Below are positions 7,687 through 11,678 of a DNA stretch of 11,678 bases, piece after piece. The first letter of the stretch is position 1. Each line of letters begins with the position of its first letter. A program made the translations under genes and the position numbers. This stretch comes from UBA11524 sp034104265 (GTDB taxonomy: Bacteria > Bacillota > Clostridia > Christensenellales > Aristaeellaceae), in the NCBI GenBank assembly GCA_034104265.1, contig JAXEEE010000131.1:1-11678 (forward strand), read 5' to 3'. Under the pieces are notes generated by a model, which had not been told where the DNA came from, searched no databases, and saw only the letters and a program-made list of their open reading frames with translations.

Positions 7687-7693
7687 CCTCCTT
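7687..7693 (-). promoter_or_regulatory. Ribosome binding site that decides the ftsH start
   Basis: AAGGAGG on the minus strand, 9 bases before the TTG at 7677. It would fall inside the gene if the upstream ATG at 7701 were used, so it argues for the non-ATG start. Confidence 0.75.
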
Positions 7694-7726
7694 ACGCGCA
7701 TGTCTGTACGCAGAAAATCAACGATT

Positions 7727-7756
7727 ATTATAGCACAGAAAAGCTATGGAATGCAA
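7727..7756 (-). promoter_or_regulatory. Internal promoter upstream of ftsH
   Basis: On the minus strand, -35 TTGCAT (7756-7751), an 18-base spacer, and a perfect -10 TATAAT (7732-7727) with TGC in front (extended -10). Transcription would start near 7720, about 43 bases before the TTG. It lets ftsH, the PHP gene and the VanW gene be expressed apart from the upstream genes. Confidence 0.75.
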
Positions 7757-7837
7757 ATATTCCCTGATGGCCGGGATGGCCTATTCCGCCTCCTTGCTGG
7801 CCGGATCTGCCATCATGCTCAGCCGTCAGGGATATTT
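7755..7837 (-). other. Large intercistronic stem-loop between hpt and ftsH
   Basis: On the minus strand, AAATATCCCTGA (7837-7826) pairs with TCAGGGAATATTT (7767-7755), with one bulged base, and encloses about 58 bases. It begins 13 bases after the hpt stop codon and ends on the -35 of the ftsH promoter. There is no clear T-run, so it is a weak terminator candidate; an mRNA processing or stabilising hairpin is also possible. Confidence 0.45.
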
Positions 7838-7850
7838 TACAACCACCCGC

Positions 7851-8411
7851 TCAACCTTCGCCGTAAATGCGGGGATGCAGCACGCCGATGTCGGGCAGGT
7901 TGCGGTACTTCTCGTCGAAATCCAGGCCGTAGCCCACCACGAATTCGTCGGGAATCACGAAGCAGAAGTAGTCAGCCTTCAGATCCACCCGGCGGCGGGC
8001 AGGCTTGTCCAGCAGGGTGGCGATGCGCACGGAGGCCGCGCCCCGGTCGGCAAAGACGCGCTTCAGGTAGGACAGGGTCATGCCGGAGTCCACAATGTCC
8101 TCCACAATCAGCACGTCCATACCCTCGATGGGCCGGTCAAGATCCTTGCGCAGCTGCACCACGCCCGAGGACTTGGTGGCGCTGCCGTAGCTGGACACGG
8201 CCATGAAGTCCGTGCGCAGGGGCAGGTCGATTTCACGAATCAGGTCGGAATAAAACACGACCGCGCCCTTGAGGATGCCGACCACCATCAGCTCCCGGCC
8301 CTCGTAGTCCTTCGTGATCTGCTGGCCCAGCTTCTTCACCGCCGCGCTGATTTCCTCCCGGGTCACCAGAATCTTCGTCAGGTCCTGATACAGCTTCGCA
8401 TTGCTATCCAT
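7851..8411 (-). CDS. hpt: Hypoxanthine phosphoribosyltransferase
   Basis: A 186-residue cytoplasmic purine-salvage enzyme that joins hypoxanthine or guanine to PRPP, giving IMP or GMP. Visible features: VVGILKGAVVF (43-53) for pyrophosphate binding; the flexible loop SSYGSATKSSG (73-83); the PRPP-binding motif VLIVEDIVDSGMTL (100-113) with the acidic pair Glu104-Asp105; and DEFVVGYGLDFDEKYRNLP for base recognition near the C-terminus. Length is normal for the bacterial enzyme. The ATG at 8409-8411 has a GAAAGGAAGAG-type binding site. It lies 48 bases after tilS and is probably co-transcribed with it; this pairing, followed by ftsH, is well conserved in Firmicutes. Confidence 0.97.
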   Translation of the reverse strand: MDSNAKLYQDLTKILVTREEISAAVKKLGQQITKDYEGRELMVVGILKGAVVFYSDLIREIDLPLRTDFMAVSSYGSATKSSGVVQLRKDLDRPIEGMDVLIVEDIVDSGMTLSYLKRVFADRGAASVRIATLLDKPARRRVDLKADYFCFVIPDEFVVGYGLDFDEKYRNLPDIGVLHPRIYGEG

Positions 8412-8459
8412 GGTGTTTTCTCTTCCTTTCTCGATGACCTTTCCGTGGTTCCTGATGCT

Positions 8460-9785
8460 TCACCGCGCCAGCCAGGGCATATCCCCCCGCCAGCGCAGCC
8501 ATACGCTGTCCTTTTGATCCTCCACAGGCGGAACACCGCCCGCGCCCACGCCCCCCGCCAGCAGCACCTCGCTGCCCCGGCAAAGGAGCGGTACACGATC
8601 CCGGAAGGGCGCATCCACCTTCCGGTTGACGAAATAATCCTGCAGGGACTGCCGTCCGCTGCTGCCATAGGGCCAGATCCAGTCCCCCTGCCGCCGGGTG
8701 CGCAGCACGCAGCCTTCCAGCATGGCCCGGGGGATCGCCTGGATCACGCGGCCGTCGCTGAGGCACGGCACCGTTTCCTCCAGGGTGAACGCCCCCACGA
8801 CCGTGCAGGGCAGCGTCAGGGGTGTTTCCGGCGGAGGCTCGGGCGGATCGGGCGATACCAGGTGCAGGTGCGTCCACCCGCGATAGCCCTGCCACCCGCC
8901 GGGGAGGTTGCATTTCTCCCCTGCCCCGCCCGACAGGAGCGAGGCCAGCGCGGCAGTCTGATGCAGGCTCAGGCTCCGCTCGTCCCGGTTCTTTCCCGCC
9001 TCCCGCTGCCACCAGGCACGCAGGATGCGCTTCCGCAGCCCCTCCGGTTGATCCGCCAGGTCGCGCAGGGGAAGTTCCCTTCCCGGATGCTTCCCAAGGA
9101 AGCCGCCGCACAGCGCGCCAAGGGCTGCGTCATCCTCCCGCAGCAGCGACGCCGCAGCAGCAAGCCTGGCCCCGCAGCCGGGGGACAGCCCCTCCATCAG
9201 CGGCAACAACTCGTGCCGGACTGCGTTGCGCAGGTACCGGCTGTCCCGGTTGGATTCATCCTCCCGCCAGGGCTGACCGGCCGCTTGCAGTGCGGCCTGC
9301 AGCTCCGCCCGGGACATGGCCAGCAGCGGACGCAGAATCCGCATGCCGTCCACCACGGTGTCCTCCGCCATGGCCGTCAGCCCGGTGAGCCCCGCACCCC
9401 GCATCAGGTGCAGAAGCAGCGTTTCCGCCTGATCGTCCCGGTGATGGGCCAGGGCAAGGGCCTCCGCCCCGGACTGCGCCATGGCCTCCCGGAAGAAGCC
9501 GTACCGCGCCCGTCTCGCCCAGTCCTCCCCGGGATGCTCCGGCGGCTGCGCCCGGTAGCACAAAAGCGGCACGTCCTTATCCCGGCACAGTGCCCGGACA
9601 AAAGCCTCATCCCCATCCGACGCTGCACCCCGCAGGCCGTGGTTCACATGCACCGCCGTCACCCGGCAGCCCCGCTCCAGCAGCATCAGCAGCAGCGCCA
9701 CGGAATCCGCCCCGCCGCTGACCCCCGCCAGCACATGGCCGGGCATGGCAGGCATCCGCGCCGCAAGCTCCCGCAGGCTGTCCAT
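8460..9785 (-). CDS. tilS: tRNA(Ile)-lysidine synthase
   Basis: Converts C34 of the CAU-anticodon isoleucine tRNA to lysidine, using lysine and ATP, so that the tRNA reads AUA; normally essential. The 441-residue protein starts with an N-type ATP-pyrophosphatase fold whose PP-loop SGGADS is at residues 23-28. It continues with VHVNHGLRG, ALAHHRDDQAETLLLHLMRG (the HxxxDQAET signature) and RPLLAMSR, all typical of TilS. The middle region is helical, and the C-terminal TilS_C domain has QDYFVNRKVDAPFRDRVPLL from about residue 382. The ATG at 9783-9785 follows a GGGAGGG binding site. Very GC-rich codon use produces long antisense open frames across it. It is the second gene of the cluster. Confidence 0.96.
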   Translation of the reverse strand: MDSLRELAARMPAMPGHVLAGVSGGADSVALLLMLLERGCRVTAVHVNHGLRGAASDGDEAFVRALCRDKDVPLLCYRAQPPEHPGEDWARRARYGFFREAMAQSGAEALALAHHRDDQAETLLLHLMRGAGLTGLTAMAEDTVVDGMRILRPLLAMSRAELQAALQAAGQPWREDESNRDSRYLRNAVRHELLPLMEGLSPGCGARLAAAASLLREDDAALGALCGGFLGKHPGRELPLRDLADQPEGLRKRILRAWWQREAGKNRDERSLSLHQTAALASLLSGGAGEKCNLPGGWQGYRGWTHLHLVSPDPPEPPPETPLTLPCTVVGAFTLEETVPCLSDGRVIQAIPRAMLEGCVLRTRRQGDWIWPYGSSGRQSLQDYFVNRKVDAPFRDRVPLLCRGSEVLLAGGVGAGGVPPVEDQKDSVWLRWRGDMPWLAR

Positions 9786-9816
9786 GGCCCTCCCTCATTT
9801 CATCGGATAAAGCACG

Positions 9817-9847
9817 AAGGAGGCAGTCCACATCGGAGAGCCTCCTT
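9817..9847 (-). other. Hairpin between the first cluster gene and tilS
   Basis: AAGGAGGC and GCCTCCTT form an 8-base perfect stem with a 15-base loop in the 80-base gap between the two genes; a second small palindrome (ACAGGCAGCCTGT, 9850-9862) precedes it on the minus strand. The 3' side is CGTGCTTTATCC, so termination would be weak and partial at best. The stem also contains AAGGAGG, but too far from the tilS start to serve it. Confidence 0.4.
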
Positions 9848-9865
9848 GTACAGGCAGCCTGTCGC

Positions 9866-11350
9866 TTACTGGCGCAGCGGCGCGCCGCAGACGTTGCAGG
9901 CCACCAGGTCCTTGTACTCCGCATCGTTGAGCTGACTGTAGGTAAACTGGCCCGTGAAGGGCAGGAACTTCTCATTGGCGCTTTTGCAGTAGGCGTCCAG
10001 GTGATACCGCTCGCCGCCGTTGGGGTTGTAGTAGAGGATGGTGTTGGCGCTGGCGATGAACTCCGCCGTGGGGGTGGCGGTTTCATTGGCAGTGGGCGCC
10101 TCGGTGGCGGTGGTCTCGTAGCTCTTGAGGGAGGCGGGATCCACGTACCACTGCTCGTCCTCCTTCATCATCAGCACCTGGAAGACGTACTTCTCCGGGT
10201 CGCGGCCGTTGCGCTTGTCGATGGTGGCCGTCACCGTGACGGTGCGGACGGTATCGTTCTGCGTGCCGGAAATCTTCTCGGACTTGTAGTCGATGGGGAT
10301 GCGGTTGGCCAGAATGCTGAACAGGGCCGTCTTGGGCTCCTCCACGCTCTTGCGCCAGGAGGGCGCGCACAGGGACAGCATGTTGTCCTGGTTGTTCACC
10401 GACCAGAAGTAGAAGAAGGACTCCAGCTGCTTCACCGCGTCGGACTGCAGCTCGTCAGGCTCAGGGGTCACCTGCACCACAGGAGCCTCCGTGGCCCAGG
10501 CGCCCAGGCCCGCGTTGTCCGAGGCGGCAGGCTGCGGTATGCCGCTCATGGCCGCCGGGGAGCCCGTTCCCGCGTTTGAACCGGCTCCGGCAATATTGTC
10601 CGACGGGGCAGAGGCCGTCAGCACGCTGACCAGGGCCACCACCGCCAGCGCGCCGTACACGCCGGAGAAGGTCAGACGGACATTGTTCTGCATGACAGGA
10701 CGGATCCACAGGGCCGCCACGGTCACCACAGCCAGGGCCACGAAGACCCACTTGAGTACCGACAGGCTGGCGATCACCAGCCCCAGCACGAACAACACCG
10801 GCAGAACGCCGCACAGCATCACCCACAGCAGGATCGCCGGATCAAAGGGCTTCTTCTGCGGGGGGCGCTGGGGCTGCTGCGGCCCGTAGCCCGGCTGCTG
10901 GGGATAGCCGGGATAGGGCTGCCCCTGCTGATAGGGCTGCCCGTAATAGGTATTCTGCGGGGGCTGCTGGGGCTGGGGCTGCGGCTGGGGCCGCTGCTGC
11001 GCAGGCCGGTAGCCCTGCTGATAGGGCGCCTGATTCACCGCCGAATAATTCGGCTGCTGGAACCCCTGCTGATAGGGCTGCTGGGGCTGCTGACCGTAGG
11101 GCGGACGCTGCTGATAGGGCTGCTGCGGGGAATAGGGACTCTGCTGCCCGTAGCCCTGCTGAGGCCCGTACCCCTGCCGGGGCGCATATCCCTGCTGGGG
11201 TGCATACCCCTGCTGATAGCCGCCCGGCTGCTGGCGGTAGGGCTGCTGATAGCCCTGCGGTCCGGGCCCTTGCTGATAGCCGCCGGGCTGCTGGCCGGGC
11301 GCCTGACCCCAGGCTGTCGTATTCCCCTGATTGGGACGGCCGTTGTTCAT
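9866..11350 (-). CDS. Membrane protein with Gln/Pro/Gly/Tyr-rich tail, NTF2-like domain and C-terminal zinc-site module
   Basis: I do not recognise this 494-residue protein as a named family. Residues 1-168 are a cytoplasmic low-complexity tail made of QQGY/QQPY/PQGY-type units. Three membrane segments lie at about 171-195, 198-218 and 227-246. A Ser/Ala/Pro-rich linker (250-300) follows. Residues about 302-412 look like an NTF2-like alpha+beta domain (AVKQLESFFYFWSVNNQDNM, then strands TVTVTATIDK and EQWYVDPASL). After a Thr/Ala/Pro linker, residues 437-494 hold YHLDAYC (His450, Cys455) and ACNVC (Cys485, Cys488), like the Ada-type zinc motifs found at the ends of some nuclease-like proteins. 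The ATG at 11348-11350 is chosen because AGGTGA lies 10 bases ahead; the open frame extends to 11428 without a binding site. First gene of the cluster. Domain names are by eye; function unknown. Confidence 0.88.
   Translation of the reverse strand: MNNGRPNQGNTTAWGQAPGQQPGGYQQGPGPQGYQQPYRQQPGGYQQGYAPQQGYAPRQGYGPQQGYGQQSPYSPQQPYQQRPPYGQQPQQPYQQGFQQPNYSAVNQAPYQQGYRPAQQRPQPQPQPQQPPQNTYYGQPYQQGQPYPGYPQQPGYGPQQPQRPPQKKPFDPAILLWVMLCGVLPVLFVLGLVIASLSVLKWVFVALAVVTVAALWIRPVMQNNVRLTFSGVYGALAVVALVSVLTASAPSDNIAGAGSNAGTGSPAAMSGIPQPAASDNAGLGAWATEAPVVQVTPEPDELQSDAVKQLESFFYFWSVNNQDNMLSLCAPSWRKSVEEPKTALFSILANRIPIDYKSEKISGTQNDTVRTVTVTATIDKRNGRDPEKYVFQVLMMKEDEQWYVDPASLKSYETTATEAPTANETATPTAEFIASANTILYYNPNGGERYHLDAYCKSANEKFLPFTGQFTYSQLNDAEYKDLVACNVCGAPLRQ
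10847..11323 (-). repeat. Imperfect short-unit repeat coding for the QQGY-rich tail
   Basis: The plus strand shows many copies of a CTGCTGATAGGGCTGCTG-like unit with variations, which translates on the minus strand as repeated Gln-Gln-Pro-Tyr and Gln-Gln-Gly-Tyr blocks. The units keep frame in multiples of three bases, so length changes would not disrupt the gene. Such tracts can vary in length between strains by slippage. Confidence 0.7.
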
Positions 11351-11370
11351 CCGTATACCTTCACCTTTCT

Positions 11371-11449
11371 GCCGCGGGAGCGGCATATCCATGGCCCGTG
11401 GCAGGCCATGGCGCGAAATCGACGACAAAGAGAATGGTCAAAGCCATTC
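11371..11449 (-). promoter_or_regulatory. Three-hairpin 5' leader of the minus-strand cluster
   Basis: The predicted leader of about 100 bases holds three hairpins: GAATGG/CCATTC with a 6-base loop (11432-11449), CCATGGCC/GGCCATGG with a 7-base loop (11389-11411), and GCCGC/GCGGC with a 4-base loop (11371-11384). The last sits directly before the ribosome binding site. No known riboswitch class is recognised. Confidence 0.45.
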
Positions 11450-11456
11450 GCCTTTA

Positions 11457-11484
11457 AGTATAGCACAGAATAGGGTCTTGTAAA
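11457..11484 (-). promoter_or_regulatory. Main promoter of the minus-strand cluster
   Basis: On the minus strand, -35 TTTACA (11484-11479), a 16-base spacer, and -10 TATACT (11462-11457) preceded by TGC (extended -10). It shares the string TTCTGTGCTATA with the ftsH promoter. Transcription would start near 11450, about 100 bases before the first start codon. Confidence 0.78.
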
Positions 11485-11525
11485 CAGTCCCTCTGCAAAA
11501 AAGTCCACGTTTCCCGCTCTTATAC

Positions 11526-11678
11526 GATTCTCAAATGAAAATGGCACACGATACGAAGCGAATTTTGCATTCTGGCTAACGGGAATGGAACGAGGCGTAG
11601 CAGCGCTACGGTGAGTGGAATGACCGGACGCCAGAATGGAAAAGGCGCGAGCAGACGTGTCAGGCGAATTTGAGAATC
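11526..11678. repeat. Nested palindromic intergenic element reaching the window edge
   Basis: About 153 bases bounded by a perfect 11-base inverted repeat: GATTCTCAAAT at 11526-11536 and ATTTGAGAATC at 11668-11678. Inside are a 9-base stem CATTCTGGC/GCCAGAATG (11568-11576 and 11630-11638), which continues past one mismatch as TTTT/AAAA; a shorter ACACG/CGTGT pair; and a central hairpin CGTAGC/GCTACG (11596-11610). There is no open frame of note. This could be a structured RNA, a small non-autonomous mobile element or a genome-specific dispersed repeat. The right flank lies outside the window, so target-site duplication cannot be judged. Confidence 0.6.

Noticed and set aside
7763..7800. Very short minus-strand frame beginning ATGATGGCAGAT between hpt and ftsH
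   Set aside because: It would encode only 11 residues, has no ribosome binding site, and lies inside the intercistronic stem-loop.
7746..9935. Open frame of 729 codons on the plus strand, opposite hpt and tilS
   Set aside because: It runs across two genuine genes and their gap, has a biased His/Pro/Gln composition, and no ribosome binding site or recognisable domain.
10847..11323. Short regular repeats that might suggest a CRISPR array
   Set aside because: Units are adjacent and imperfect with no unique spacers, and they stay in frame as QQGY/QQPY codons of a protein.
11350..11428. Longer start for the first cluster gene (26 extra residues)
   Set aside because: No ribosome binding site ahead of it, and the stretch overlaps the leader hairpins and an AGGTGA site placed for the ATG at 11350.

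Overview
The window looks like chromosomal DNA from a GC-rich anaerobic member of the Clostridia. The reasons are the tilS-hpt-ftsH gene order, which is a classic Firmicutes arrangement; strong AGGAGG ribosome binding sites, with GTG and TTG starts; extended -10 promoters of the TGnTATAAT type; a VanW-family wall protein; and a class II aldolase. No species can be named from the sequence alone. Most genes are on the minus strand. No mobile element, phage gene, CRISPR array, tRNA or rRNA was seen.

Layout, left to right. At 1-761 (minus) is the N-terminal third of ATP-dependent PEP carboxykinase, cut by the window edge. A 375-base gap (762-1136) holds the pckA leader, a run of three hairpins and a clear terminator. 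At 1137-1562 (minus) is a small DUF4279-type protein. Divergent from it, at 1738-2676 (plus), is class II fructose-bisphosphate aldolase with its own strong promoter and terminator. Two facing terminators (2696-2812) separate it from the large minus-strand cluster.

That cluster is transcribed right to left: an unrecognised membrane protein (9866-11350), tilS (8460-9785), hpt (7851-8411), ftsH (5647-7677), a PHP-domain phosphoesterase (4836-5660) and a VanW-family protein (2846-4786). The main promoter is at 11457-11484. A second promoter sits just upstream of ftsH, after a large intercistronic hairpin. The cluster combines tRNA decoding (lysidine), purine salvage, membrane protein quality control, nucleotide or RNA-end metabolism and cell-envelope functions. 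The first and last genes both encode proteins with a long Gln/Pro/Gly/Tyr-rich cytoplasmic N-terminus, a membrane anchor and an extracellular domain.

The most unusual items are (i) a roughly 153-base nested palindromic element at the right edge (11526-11678), with an 11-base perfect outer inverted repeat and two further inner stems; (ii) the first protein of the cluster, which joins a prion-like low-complexity tail, three membrane segments, a probable NTF2-like domain and a C-terminal HxxxxC...CxxC probable zinc module; and (iii) several hairpin-rich intergenic regions. I found no clear new defence or metabolic system; the rest is core genome.
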